Shown piece by piece: positions 43,979-53,700 of a stretch of DNA of 64,000 nucleotides (within the stretch, counting starts at the first letter, position 1; each line of letters opens with the position of its first letter). This stretch comes from Anaerohalosphaeraceae bacterium. GTDB taxonomy: Bacteria > Planctomycetota > Phycisphaerae > Sedimentisphaerales > Anaerohalosphaeraceae. The notes below the pieces were generated by a model. That model ran no database searches. It was not told the DNA's origin and saw nothing but the letters and a program-made list of their open reading frames with translations. The stretch covers positions 434,001 through 498,000 of the forward strand of contig DAOSUR010000001.1 in NCBI GenBank assembly GCA_035378985.1, written 5' to 3'. The position numbers and the translations under genes were made by a program.

Positions 43979-45676
43979 TCAGACAACACAAAATTCTTCT
44001 TTTAACTGTTTGGCCGTTTGGGAATCCGCTGTCTGCCGGCGGGCAACCGAACACCAGGTCTGATAGCCGCCGCTCAGATTGCGCACGTGAAATCCGTTTT
44101 GCAGGAGAATCCGTGTGGCGGCATAACTGCGCACCCCGACGCCGCAATAGGGATAAATCGTGCGGTCTTTGGGCAGCTCACCCAGACGCTGCCGCAATTC
44201 GTCCAGCGGAATATGGACCGCACCCGGGATATGGCCGCGCTTCCATTCCCCGTCCGTGCGGACATCCAGAACAAAATCCCCTTCCCGGAGACTTTCAAAA
44301 TGCGCCAGCGGCATCGTCCCATCCAGCACATTAGCCCCGACAAACCCAACCATATTGATGGGATCTTTGCCGCTGCCGTACGGCGGGGCATACGCCAATT
44401 CCAGCTCCATCAGGTCAAAAACGGTCATCCGCTTCTGAACCGCCGCCGCCAGCAAGTCGATGCGCTTGTCCACCCCATCCCGTCCGACAATCTGGGCGCC
44501 CAGAATCCGCCCGTCCGGTTTGCTGAACAGCACCTTCATATGCAGCGGCGCCGCCCCGGGATAATAACCCGCATGATGGGCCGGATGCAGATAGATTTTC
44601 TCATAGTCTATCCCCGCCTTTTTCAGAGCCGCTTCCGGAGTCCCCGTCATCGCCGCGGCCAGGTCAAAGACCTTCAAAATGCCGGTCCCGATGGAACCGC
44701 TGTACCGGCGATTCAGACCGCAGATGTTGTCGGCCGCCATTCGTCCCTGCTTGTTGGCTGGACCGGCCAGCGGTATCAGCGCCGCTCCGCCAAGAACCGG
44801 ATGTTTTACCTCGATTGCATCTCCAATCGCATAAATCGACAGATCATTGGTTTGCAGGGTCTCTGAAACTTCGATTCCCCCCAAAGTTCCTATTTTTAAG
44901 CCGGCCTCTTTTGCCAGTTTTACTTCCGGCTTGACGCCGACAGATAAAATGGCTAAGTCGCACTGCAAAAGCATTCCGGATTTCAGACGCACGCGAAGAG
45001 CATCGGCCGTTTCCTCAAAAGCCGCAACGCCGTCATTGAGCCACAAGGCGACATTCTGCTGCTGCAAATGTTCCTGCAGATAGAAAGCCATCTCCGGGTC
45101 CATCACGGCGGGCAAAACGGATGGGGCCAACTCTACGACAGCCGTCAGCAGACCGCGATGACGAAGATTTTCCGCCATTTCCAGTCCGATATAGCCGCCG
45201 CCGACAATCACGACGCGTTTGGGATTGTTGGTTTGAATAAAAGCATCGATTGCATCTACATCCGGGACCGTACGCAGGGTAAAAATCCGTTTCGAATTGA
45301 TTCCCGGAATCGGCGGTCGGAACGGCTCGGCCCCTGGAGAAAGAATCAAAAAATCATAGGATTCCCTGTATATCCTGCCTGTGCGGTGATCCTGAATCTC
45401 GATTTGTTTGCCGGCACGGTCGATTCGAAGGGCCTCATTCTGAATCCGGACATCCACTCGGTACCGTTTGGAGAAGCTTTCCGGGGTCTGCAAAAGCAAA
45501 TCCTGGCGATTGGCAATTGTCCGACCCAAATAATACGGCAGACCGCAGTTGGCAAAGGAAATGTACGGCCCTCGTTCGAGAAGGATGATTTCGGCTTGTT
45601 CATCGAGACGGCGAAGCCGTGCCGCCGCCGTCGCCCCGCCTGCTACTCCTCCAACAATCACAATCTTGCGACTCAT
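43979..45676 (-). CDS. CoA-disulfide reductase with C-terminal rhodanese domain
   Basis: The 565-residue product is a fusion. Residues about 1-440 form a FAD/NAD(P)H oxidoreductase of the CoADR family with the FAD-binding VIVGGVAGGATAAARL, the redox cysteine in FANCGLPYYLG, and the NAD(P)H-binding RVVIVGGGYIGLEMAE. Residues about 455-545 form a rhodanese domain with the active-site loop YCGVGVRSYA. Such CoADR-RHD enzymes reduce CoA persulfides, polysulfides or CoA disulfide. An AGGAGG site precedes the start. Which substrate this copy prefers cannot be told. Confidence 0.9.
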   Translation of the reverse strand: MSRKIVIVGGVAGGATAAARLRRLDEQAEIILLERGPYISFANCGLPYYLGRTIANRQDLLLQTPESFSKRYRVDVRIQNEALRIDRAGKQIEIQDHRTGRIYRESYDFLILSPGAEPFRPPIPGINSKRIFTLRTVPDVDAIDAFIQTNNPKRVVIVGGGYIGLEMAENLRHRGLLTAVVELAPSVLPAVMDPEMAFYLQEHLQQQNVALWLNDGVAAFEETADALRVRLKSGMLLQCDLAILSVGVKPEVKLAKEAGLKIGTLGGIEVSETLQTNDLSIYAIGDAIEVKHPVLGGAALIPLAGPANKQGRMAADNICGLNRRYSGSIGTGILKVFDLAAAMTGTPEAALKKAGIDYEKIYLHPAHHAGYYPGAAPLHMKVLFSKPDGRILGAQIVGRDGVDKRIDLLAAAVQKRMTVFDLMELELAYAPPYGSGKDPINMVGFVGANVLDGTMPLAHFESLREGDFVLDVRTDGEWKRGHIPGAVHIPLDELRQRLGELPKDRTIYPYCGVGVRSYAATRILLQNGFHVRNLSGGYQTWCSVARRQTADSQTAKQLKEEFCVV

Positions 45677-45698
45677 TCGATGACCTCCTCAGATGGGA

Positions 45699-45980
45699 TC
45701 AGGGTTCACAATGATTATAAACACAATGGAGAAGGTGAATCACGTTTTTATTTTTGATGCGGTAAAAAACGTTGGTCCCCTCTCTTCGGCATTCGAGAAT
45801 ATCCTTATCGCGAAGAATGGCCAGCTGCTGGCTGACCACGGCCTGCGGGCAGCCGATCCGCTCCATAATTTTATTGACGCAAAGCTCTTCATGGGCCAGC
45901 GCCTCGATAATCTGCAGGCGGATGGGATGAGCCGCCGCCCTTAGAACCGCCGCCGCTTTTTGAGCAATTTTCGCATCCAT
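45699..45980 (-). CDS. ArsR-family winged-helix regulator
   Basis: The 93-residue product has the ArsR fold: AAAHPIRLQIIEALAHEELCVNKI, the recognition helix PQAVVSQQLAILRDKDIL and the wing RREGTNVFYRI. Cysteines lie at positions 34, 44, 64, 86 and 91. The pair at 86 and 91 is in the last helix and 34 is near the ELCV position of ArsR-type sensors, so thiol or metal sensing is plausible. The two-cysteine spacing of BigR/SqrR is not matched exactly. It is the first gene of the operon that continues with the CoA-disulfide reductase; the ATG at 45980 has a GGGG site upstream. Confidence 0.88.
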   Translation of the reverse strand: MDAKIAQKAAAVLRAAAHPIRLQIIEALAHEELCVNKIMERIGCPQAVVSQQLAILRDKDILECRREGTNVFYRIKNKNVIHLLHCVYNHCEP

Positions 45981-46004
45981 AATTTTCCCCTTATACATAG
46001 GACC

Positions 46005-46028
46005 ATCTTTATATCTTTATATCTTTAT
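46005..46028 (-). promoter_or_regulatory. Three tandem ATCTTTAT octamers upstream of the ArsR gene
   Basis: Exact copies fill 46005-46012, 46013-46020 and 46021-46028, 25 to 48 bases before the ArsR start. Their position in the likely promoter suggests an operator or a phase-variable spacer; both are inferences. Confidence 0.5.
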
Positions 46029-46082
46029 AGTCATATATTTGGAAAAACTCTTTTGGTTCGAGACTTTTTAAAATAATTATAT

Positions 46083-46102
46083 CTTGTTATATAATAAGAT
46101 TT
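46083..46102. repeat. 20-base near-perfect palindrome between the ArsR and TonB receptor genes
   Basis: ATCTTGTTAT followed by ATAATAAGAT (46083-46102) matches in nine of ten paired positions. It shares the ATCTT/AAGAT ends with the octamer block, and lies about 100 bases before the ArsR start and 78 bases after the receptor stop. Confidence 0.5.
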
Positions 46103-46179
46103 TATGTCTCTTTGAATTGAACAAAATTAAAACGATGACGGATGCCCCAACTTTGACGAAAACAAGACATGTTTTGTAT

Positions 46180-48495
46180 TTAAAATTTATAGGTCATGGA
46201 AACCCCAATTGACGGTGCATGTGAACGGAAGGCGCCGCTGGCACCATAATTCCGCTTATTCAAATCCTTGTCGAAAATTCCCAGCAGATTCATCCCATCA
46301 ACTCGAAAGGTCAGGTTTTGATTGGGTCGATACTGAAGGCCCAAATTCAGATAATAATTGCCCCGGTAGCCGCGCTTCCAGTCTGGATCTATCGGATAGT
46401 ACTCGTTCTGACTAAGCTGGTATTCGTCAAAATCCTTCAGACCGCCGAATCCCCAGTAAATCCGCATCGACCCGTCTGCGGACCATTGTTCGCTCAGTTT
46501 GTGCTGAAAGGTCAGCTTCGTCACATGATTGGACCACAAGGCCCCGTCATCCCCATACCCATAGGCCTGCGAGGTAATAATGGTGGTCTGCCCCGGTGAC
46601 AGCGAAAAATCATACAATTTGGTAAATCCATGGGAAAGGGTGAATCGTGTAGCTTCTGTATGATAAGAAGCCTCCAATTCAAAACCCCAGTTTCGCTGAG
46701 TCCCCACCGGCACAGCCGCTCCGGCAGCCGCCGAATAGGAAATCAATTCCAGATTATAGTGCCAGAATAACGAAGCTGCCAAATCCAGGTTCTCGCTCTG
46801 GGCACGTTCATACCGCAGCTCAACATTGTCCAGAATTTCCGGGTCGCCGTCCGGCAGATTGACCAATGCATTCGCCCGCATTTCTTCTTCAAAATTAGTC
46901 CGTACGGAACGCGCCCACAAAAGCTTATAAACATCTCGTTTCGTGGGAGCATAAATCAGCGAAGCCCGCGGGGAAAACAGCCGGCTGCTGTAAGTATGAT
47001 CGTCAATACGTCCGCCGAAAAACGCGGTCCATTGTTCACTGATTGTCCACTGGTATTCCCCGAACAGCGAATATAAATTTGTAGACCAGCGATTCATTGG
47101 AACCCCGGCATTGGCCATCGCATCATCTGTAAAATCCATATCCGGATATCCATGAGCTTTTCGTCCCAGCTCATGATGCGAAACCTCAACGCCCAAGGCC
47201 GCCCTGTGACTGTCATTGAAGGAATGGCGAATCATGGCCCGCCCGTAGTATTCGTCTTCTCGATAGACCTCGTTAAACCAGTTTACAGTCCGGCGTCGAT
47301 AATCGAACAAATCATAACTGAATGCCAGACTCAAATCCGTCTGTTCAGACAAATTCGTCTCATATCCGACATATCCCGTCAGCTGCTGATACTGATAAAA
47401 ATTTTGTTCCAGTGCCGACGAAGCTTCGTACTCCGGATACCAGATAATACCAGGATCTCCCCAGTCTCCGCTCCAGTCCGGAGGAAAAATTGGCAGCCAG
47501 TTTCCCGTCATGCGGCTTCTGATATAATCCGTCCATCCGTAAGGGACACGCGCTAACGCCCCCGTCGTCCACGGAAATTGCTGCCCGCCGCGCGTATAGC
47601 GCAGCCAATAGGTCCAGTTTCCCTCATCGTATTGAGCAAACAATTTGATCGGCGGCAATCCCCTCGCGGCCGCCTGATCCGCGGGCATATTGATACGGGT
47701 CATCGCCTCTCCGGCGGCCGTACCGTCCCCCGGAAGATACGGAGCGCCGGGAGACTCATTCCAGCCAAAATCAGACGTAGTCGGAAAATCAAATCCATAA
47801 TGCACAGGGGCATCATACTTGTCCGCCCCGTTGTATTTGCCGATGCCCACATAGGTAAACAGTCCGCCGTCCCTGTCCGCGAAACGGCGGCCGTGCCGAA
47901 TTTCCGTTGAATAAAACTCCTCCACCGCCCCGCTGCGGAATGTCACATCCGTTCCTTCAAAGGTCAGCCCGCTGTGCGTAACAATGTTGATGACCATTGA
48001 GACTGCCCCCGGACCATACAAAGCCGAACCGGGTCCTCGGATAATATCAATATGGTGAATATCCTTCAGAAGCACCAGGTCCCGCTCGCTGATTGCCCCA
48101 TAGTGCATTCGGTCATTCATCACTTTCCCATTCACGGTCAGCAGATACTTGTCGTCCCGGTCGCTGATGATTCCCCGCAGTCCCAGATTATCCGGCTCCC
48201 ACGTATTGCGAAGCCACTGCAGATTGGGAACATAAATATCCAGCAGTTCAAACAGACTTCTGGCTCCGGAGGCCGCAATATCCTCTTGGGTGATCGTTGT
48301 AACCGATGCCGGCACCAGACGCGGCGATGATTTGGTCAGAGAAGCTACAGAATCCAGCCGGACTTCCATTAGCTGTTCCAGCGACATATCAAAAAAATTA
48401 TCCGGTGTCAGCTCAGCCGGTTCAGCTGCATCCAAAAAACCCGACAAACAAACCCCTGCCAGCACCCCCAGAAACAGCAACCCAAGACGGTTCAT
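46180..48495 (-). CDS. TonB-dependent receptor
   Basis: The 771-residue product has a signal sequence (ends near LDAAEP) followed by a short DMSLEQLMEV leader and a plug domain (about 45-165; SVTTITQEDIAASGARSL, GLRGIISDRDDKYLLTVNG, VLLKDIHHIDIIRGPGSALYGPGAVSMVINIVT), then a 22-strand-type barrel ending in an aromatic C-terminal residue (MTYKF). It imports a substrate in exchange for TonB energy. The ATG at 48495 has an AGGAGG site. It faces away from the second receptor gene. Confidence 0.9.
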   Translation of the reverse strand: MNRLGLLFLGVLAGVCLSGFLDAAEPAELTPDNFFDMSLEQLMEVRLDSVASLTKSSPRLVPASVTTITQEDIAASGARSLFELLDIYVPNLQWLRNTWEPDNLGLRGIISDRDDKYLLTVNGKVMNDRMHYGAISERDLVLLKDIHHIDIIRGPGSALYGPGAVSMVINIVTHSGLTFEGTDVTFRSGAVEEFYSTEIRHGRRFADRDGGLFTYVGIGKYNGADKYDAPVHYGFDFPTTSDFGWNESPGAPYLPGDGTAAGEAMTRINMPADQAAARGLPPIKLFAQYDEGNWTYWLRYTRGGQQFPWTTGALARVPYGWTDYIRSRMTGNWLPIFPPDWSGDWGDPGIIWYPEYEASSALEQNFYQYQQLTGYVGYETNLSEQTDLSLAFSYDLFDYRRRTVNWFNEVYREDEYYGRAMIRHSFNDSHRAALGVEVSHHELGRKAHGYPDMDFTDDAMANAGVPMNRWSTNLYSLFGEYQWTISEQWTAFFGGRIDDHTYSSRLFSPRASLIYAPTKRDVYKLLWARSVRTNFEEEMRANALVNLPDGDPEILDNVELRYERAQSENLDLAASLFWHYNLELISYSAAAGAAVPVGTQRNWGFELEASYHTEATRFTLSHGFTKLYDFSLSPGQTTIITSQAYGYGDDGALWSNHVTKLTFQHKLSEQWSADGSMRIYWGFGGLKDFDEYQLSQNEYYPIDPDWKRGYRGNYYLNLGLQYRPNQNLTFRVDGMNLLGIFDKDLNKRNYGASGAFRSHAPSIGVSMTYKF

Positions 48496-48754
48496 AGAGT
48501 ACCTCCTGTTTTCTTTCACTCTGCAAATCTCCCCGGCCGCCGACCCTCAAAACGAAAAATCGTCCTTTTTACCTTGCGATATAATGTGCCTTGATTTCCT
48601 GAAGACGAAAAGCAGCAAATATTTGCTCTTAAACGTATGTTTTGTTCCTCCAGAGTCCGATAAGGGAGCAAAAAATCGACTTAAACAGGTCGTTTTTTTT
48701 GCCGATAACCAAGGTGTTCTGTTTCGAGAATCCGATTCTTCGAAGGGAACTCTT
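48496..48754. other. Divergent region between two TonB receptor genes
   Basis: This 259-base gap carries a hairpin with CGAC/GTCG flanked by A and T runs (48670-48700), which could end a short leader transcript of the right-hand gene. Further right an imperfect palindrome TTCGAGAATC...GATTCTTCGAA (about 48723-48745) ends just before the 48755 start. No conserved riboswitch was recognised. Confidence 0.45.
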
Positions 48755-50728
48755 ATGCGGTCGGCGCCGAAAAAAAAGGGGGCTCCAGCGGCGCAATGGA
48801 TTGTGCTTCTTCTTATGAGTACCGTTGTATGGGGGGATTCCGTATCCGGTCTTGAATCAAACGACCTTTACAATCTCTCACTGGAACAGCTGCTGAATAT
48901 CGATATCTCCGTGGTATCCAAAAAAGAAGAGACTCTGTTTGAAGCCCCGGGTGTAGCCGTTATCGTTCCGCAGGAGGAATGGACCCTGTTCGGCGACCGC
49001 ACGCTCTTCGGGCTGATGCAGCGGCAGCCCAGCATCTATACCCGCAGTTCCTTTGTCTTCTCCGACAACCTGGCGGGCTTCCGCGGGAATATGTCCACCC
49101 ATGCGGAAATGCATACGCTGATTCTCATCAACAACCGGCCGGTCCGTGAAAGTGCGCTCGGCTACAACTTTCCTCTCTATATGGCCTACCCGCTGGCGGC
49201 ACTGGAGAGCGTGGAGATTATCCGCGGCCCCGGTTCGGTTCTCTACGGCACCAACGCCTTTACCGGCGTAGTCAATCTGAAAACCCGAAACATCCCCGAA
49301 AAACCCGAATGGACGCTTTCCGGAGTGGGCGGCTCTTACGGGTATTATCAGGGTACGTTTGCCGGAGGCGGACGGTTCGGCTCGCTGGGACTGTTCGGAA
49401 CGTTTCAGTCGCTCGGTCAGCAGGGAGAACCCTACAAGATGTTTGACAGTCTGGGAGTACCGGGCCGCGATGACCGCCACAGTCGGAACTTTTCCGGAAC
49501 ACTGCATTTGTCTTACGAGGACTTTACCGCGGACGTTTTTGCCGCCGATATCGACACCTACTCGATGGGTGTGATGCCCTTCTGGTCCAATCCGCACCAC
49601 GAATCGCAAACCAGCCGGCTGTTCTCCAATCTCGGCTGGCGGCATCCTCTGGCGGACTCGGTTGAACTGGAACTGAATCTGACCTACAACCAGCAGAAAG
49701 ACAGTCTGTCCAGCCCTGCTCCCCTGAAAATCGGCACTAACAGCGAAGATTGGCTGGGGGAAATCACCCTCTATGCTGAGCCGACCGAGGGACTCAACCT
49801 GGTCTTCGGCTATCTGAAAGAGCGGCGCCGCAACTTCCGTGCGGATGAGGATCACTTCCAGTCCATCCCGCCCTACAAATATTACCCCCAAAGCGCCTAC
49901 GCACAGGCGGATTATCAACTCGGGACGTGGGCCAAGTTCATTACCGGAACCCAATGGAACGAATCCGGACAGGGCAGAGAAGACTTTGTGTTTCGTCACG
50001 GTCTGATTCTGACCCCCTTCGAACGATGGGGAGTCAAGCTGCTGTACGGAGAGGCCTTTCGGGCCCCCGTGGCGATGGAATCGGACCTGTATGACCCGCC
50101 GATTCTGACAGGCAATCCCAATCTGGAACCGGAAACCATCGCCACCTATGATGCACAATTGTTCTATCACACGGAAAAAACCTTTGCGGCTCTGACGGTC
50201 TTTCAAAGCACCATCGAAAAACTGATTATTTACAACACCTCCGTCTCACCGTGGTCCTATATGAACGGCGGCAAACAGACCTTCAAGGGCCTCGAAGTCG
50301 AATGGAAGCACTTTTTGTCGCCGCGCTGGCAGATTCTGGGGTCGTACCTGCATCAGGAAAATCAGGCCGATGCCGGACTGAATCCCACCGTCGTGCCGGA
50401 AAACATGTTTAAGACGGGAACCGCTTACGAATGGGAGAAGGGGTCTGTGGGCGTCTTTGTGACCCATTTCGGCAAACCGCCGCAGGTAGACTCGCCGATG
50501 AACATCAACCCAAACCCGAAGGCCGTCACTCTGCTTTCCGTCAATCTGCAAATGGACATCTCGGACTGGATGGGAATGAAAAAAGGATGTTCCACCCTGA
50601 TGCTCAAAGGGGAAAACCTCCTGAATGACAAGGAATTCGCTCCCACGTTCGCCTACACCGGCACACCCAACTCGTTCCCCTACTGCGCCGGAAGAACGTT
50701 TTATGCCGGTGTAAAAATCACCTTTTAA
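48755..50728 (+). CDS. TonB-dependent receptor
   Basis: The 657-residue product starts with a basic leader and signal (ends near VVWGDS), a LYNLSLEQLLNI leader that matches the one in the opposite receptor, and a plug domain (ETLFEAPGVAVIVPQEEW, FRGNMSTHAEMHTLILINNRPV, LAALESVEIIRGPGSVLYGTNAFTGVVNL), followed by a barrel ending GRTFYAGVKITF. The ATG at 48755 was chosen because it gives the signal sequence; the frame upstream is only leader noise. No SusD-like partner gene is present next to either receptor. Confidence 0.9.
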   Translation: MRSAPKKKGAPAAQWIVLLLMSTVVWGDSVSGLESNDLYNLSLEQLLNIDISVVSKKEETLFEAPGVAVIVPQEEWTLFGDRTLFGLMQRQPSIYTRSSFVFSDNLAGFRGNMSTHAEMHTLILINNRPVRESALGYNFPLYMAYPLAALESVEIIRGPGSVLYGTNAFTGVVNLKTRNIPEKPEWTLSGVGGSYGYYQGTFAGGGRFGSLGLFGTFQSLGQQGEPYKMFDSLGVPGRDDRHSRNFSGTLHLSYEDFTADVFAADIDTYSMGVMPFWSNPHHESQTSRLFSNLGWRHPLADSVELELNLTYNQQKDSLSSPAPLKIGTNSEDWLGEITLYAEPTEGLNLVFGYLKERRRNFRADEDHFQSIPPYKYYPQSAYAQADYQLGTWAKFITGTQWNESGQGREDFVFRHGLILTPFERWGVKLLYGEAFRAPVAMESDLYDPPILTGNPNLEPETIATYDAQLFYHTEKTFAALTVFQSTIEKLIIYNTSVSPWSYMNGGKQTFKGLEVEWKHFLSPRWQILGSYLHQENQADAGLNPTVVPENMFKTGTAYEWEKGSVGVFVTHFGKPPQVDSPMNINPNPKAVTLLSVNLQMDISDWMGMKKGCSTLMLKGENLLNDKEFAPTFAYTGTPNSFPYCAGRTFYAGVKITF

Positions 50729-50766
50729 AAAAGAACAGGGCCGCCTCGCTGAGCGAAGCAGCCCTG
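50727..50766 (-). terminator. Terminator of the large GH51 gene
   Basis: CAGGGC (50736-50741) pairs with GCCCTG (50761-50766) and inner TCGC pairs with GCGA. On the minus strand the stem is followed by a T run (A run at 50727-50735), fitting termination after the gene that stops at 50791. Confidence 0.7.
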
Positions 50767-50790
50767 CTGACTCTGCCGAAGAAAAACCGT

Positions 50791-53700
50791 TTACTGTTTG
50801 CTGACGGTAATCACACCAGCGGAATAGGCCGGCATCCGCAACCGCAGCGTTTGGCCGTTCAAACCGACAACCTTGGCCTGCACACGGACGGCATTCGGCT
50901 CCGCCAGCGTGTTGCGGGCATACAGACTGCCCGGTGCAACGTAATGCATCACAGCCGTTTGAGGCACAAAGGAACCATCAATCTGGAAGGCCAGCGATTT
51001 GTCTGCCGGGTCTGGATTCACCACCCGAAGGATCAAAGTTTGGCCATCCTCCGACAGGACGCTCACCACATTCAGATTGTTGTCCTGACCGGTTGTCTGA
51101 ACCCGATAGGGAGCATAGTGATCACGCCACAGCTTCATTACGACATAATTGGGAGCCGGAAACCAGCCGGTATGGTCAAAGTTGATAAAGGCGTTATCCC
51201 AGCCGCTGGCCGAGGTATGCCGCAGGAACAGCGCAGGACCGCCGATTCTGAAGTTGGCCCCCTGCCGCTCGAAGGTGTTCAAAATCCCGCCGGCAAACAG
51301 GCCGGTCCGCCAGTCGGTACTCTGGGCATTCCATTCCGAATTGTAAATCTTGATATTGGGATTGGCGGAGGCAGCAATACGGCCGGCCAGATTGATCAGG
51401 TAGTTCTCATAGTTCACCGGCCCGGACTTAAAGCCGCTCGGGTCCTCATAGTAGTGGACACTGATAAAATCAATCAGCGAAGCACAGCCGTTCAGAATGT
51501 CCTGATTCCAGCTCTGGTCATAGCCGCCGCTGCCGACGGCAATCAGATAAATCGGCACGCCCAATTCATCCGCCTTGGCCCGCATGGCCGGGGCAAACAG
51601 CTGAACGCGGGCAATATAAGCCGCAGACCCCGCCGCCCAGGTTTCGTTGTCAAGTTCCCAATACACCACATTGTACGGCTCCGGATGACCGTTGGCCGCC
51701 CGCACGGCCCCCCAATAGGTTGTCTGGGCATCCCCGTTGCAGTATTCCATCCAATCGAGGGCATACTGCAGATACGTCTCCGGCGTATCCGGACTTAATT
51801 TCCACTGTGCCGGAGCCCCGCAGGCACTGTTCAGAACACCGGTGTTGATGCAAAGGAGGGGCTCGGCACCGATACGCTCGCACATCCGCAGAAACTCATC
51901 GGTTCCGAAAGAGTTGGTGTCCTGGTCATCCCACATATAGGCACTGTACTTGCGGCGCTGATGCTGCGGGCCGATTCCGTCCTTCCAGAGGTACAGCGAA
52001 GCAAAACAGCCGCCCGGCCAGCGGATAATCGACGGACGCAGGGCCTCCACCGCCGCCAGCAGATCCGGACGATAGCCGCCGACCGCCAGCGCATCAGCCC
52101 CCATCATGCTCACCTGATCGATATATACCGTTCCGGTGCCGAGCAGAACAATCCGCAATGAACCGTTATTGGTCGTGCCGCTCGAGACAATCTGAAACGG
52201 ATATTCGGTCCACTGAGCTGTCGGAGCCGGCAAATCCGCCTGCCCGAGCACCGTTGAGCCGTCCATCAGCTGCACCCGAACCCCGGCCGGCAGCGTCCCT
52301 TTCATCCAAAGAGAGCCGCTGTACACCTGCGGGATAAACTTAAAGTTGTCCTGCTGAAGGCCTGCACCGGCAGAGGCGGCTGTAATTTTTACACTCACGT
52401 TATCATTGAGGGCATCGGTATCCGCGGAGGCCGTACCATTGCCGAAGAACGTCCAGTTTTTCGCCGCAAACTGACCGGACGGCAGGGTCGGCAGTCCGCT
52501 GAACAGGACCGTCGAATCCGTCAGCGAAACAACCTGAATGTTTCGATAGCGGGCCTGCGTCGCCCACGTCCCCACCCCGACCATACCGGTCAGGTGCGGA
52601 CTGCTGCTGTCCGTATAGTCAAACAGCTGGGTATCATTGAGCCAGACCTGGAACCGATTGCCTTCACATCGGATTCGAATGGAATACCAGACTCCTGCCG
52701 TGATGCTCCCGGGCACAAAGGAGGTTACCACGCTTCGGCCGCCGTTGACTTCTTTTTCAATGGCGTGCTGCGTGTTGTTCCAGCCGCCGATATTGCACCA
52801 GTAAAAATTGTTTGCATCCGAGGCCCGGAAGAGAATGAGAAAGGCCTCGTTTCCGCCGTCTTTTTTCGCCTCGAGCGTCAACTCATAATCGCCCCAGGAC
52901 GGGTCGCCGAACTCCATATGAACATCCGTCGCCAGCGACGACTGCACCAGCTCGTCGCCTTCAATCGACCACAACCCGCCGCCGCTGGAAGCATCCAGCT
53001 CAAAACTGCGGTTCCAGACCAGTTCACCCCAGAGGCCGCCGTTGGCGGAATGATAGATGTGTTCGAGGAAATGCCCGTACACCTTCTCATCGATCGTATT
53101 CAGCACATCCGAAGGATTGACGGCAAAGGGCTGCTGAGAAATCTGAATGGAGCGTTCATAGACGTCTTCCTGATAGACCAGCGTATCCCGCAGCCAGTCC
53201 CCCGCCAGCTGCTCCAAATCGAGCGGGGTCTCCGTGGTCAGCCAGACCCGGCTCAAAATTGCCAGGTCCTCCAAATCCACAACGCAATCCAGATTGTAGT
53301 CGGCCTCCACATAACCCCAGACGCCGCAGACATCCTCATAAATGGAAACCTGGAGCTCATAGAGACCGCCGTTGTAGGATGGGTCGCTGCTCGAAACCGC
53401 ATGGAGAATTTGTTCGGTTGTTCCTAACAGACCGACGTTTGCAATTCCCACTGTTACCGTCTGCGGCTGATTCCAGTTGGAGGGAGTAAAGGTGAGGACG
53501 TTCGGCTGCCCGCCGCCGTTCCCGACGGTCAGAGAGACCGGCGGCTGAACCGTAATGACCACATTGGACGTCGGTGCAGCCAGAAGCTGAATCGTATAAC
53601 TGTCGGTTCGGGACGGCTGACTGGTAAACAGGACCGTCCGTCCGTCGCTTTCGGTAAACTGAACCAGCGGCTCGCTGAGGGCATTGGGCCCCCAGGCAGC

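Noticed and set aside
46083..46102. Palindrome as terminator of the left TonB receptor gene
   Set aside because: The stem is almost entirely A/T and would be unstable as RNA, so it was listed as a repeat or possible operator instead.
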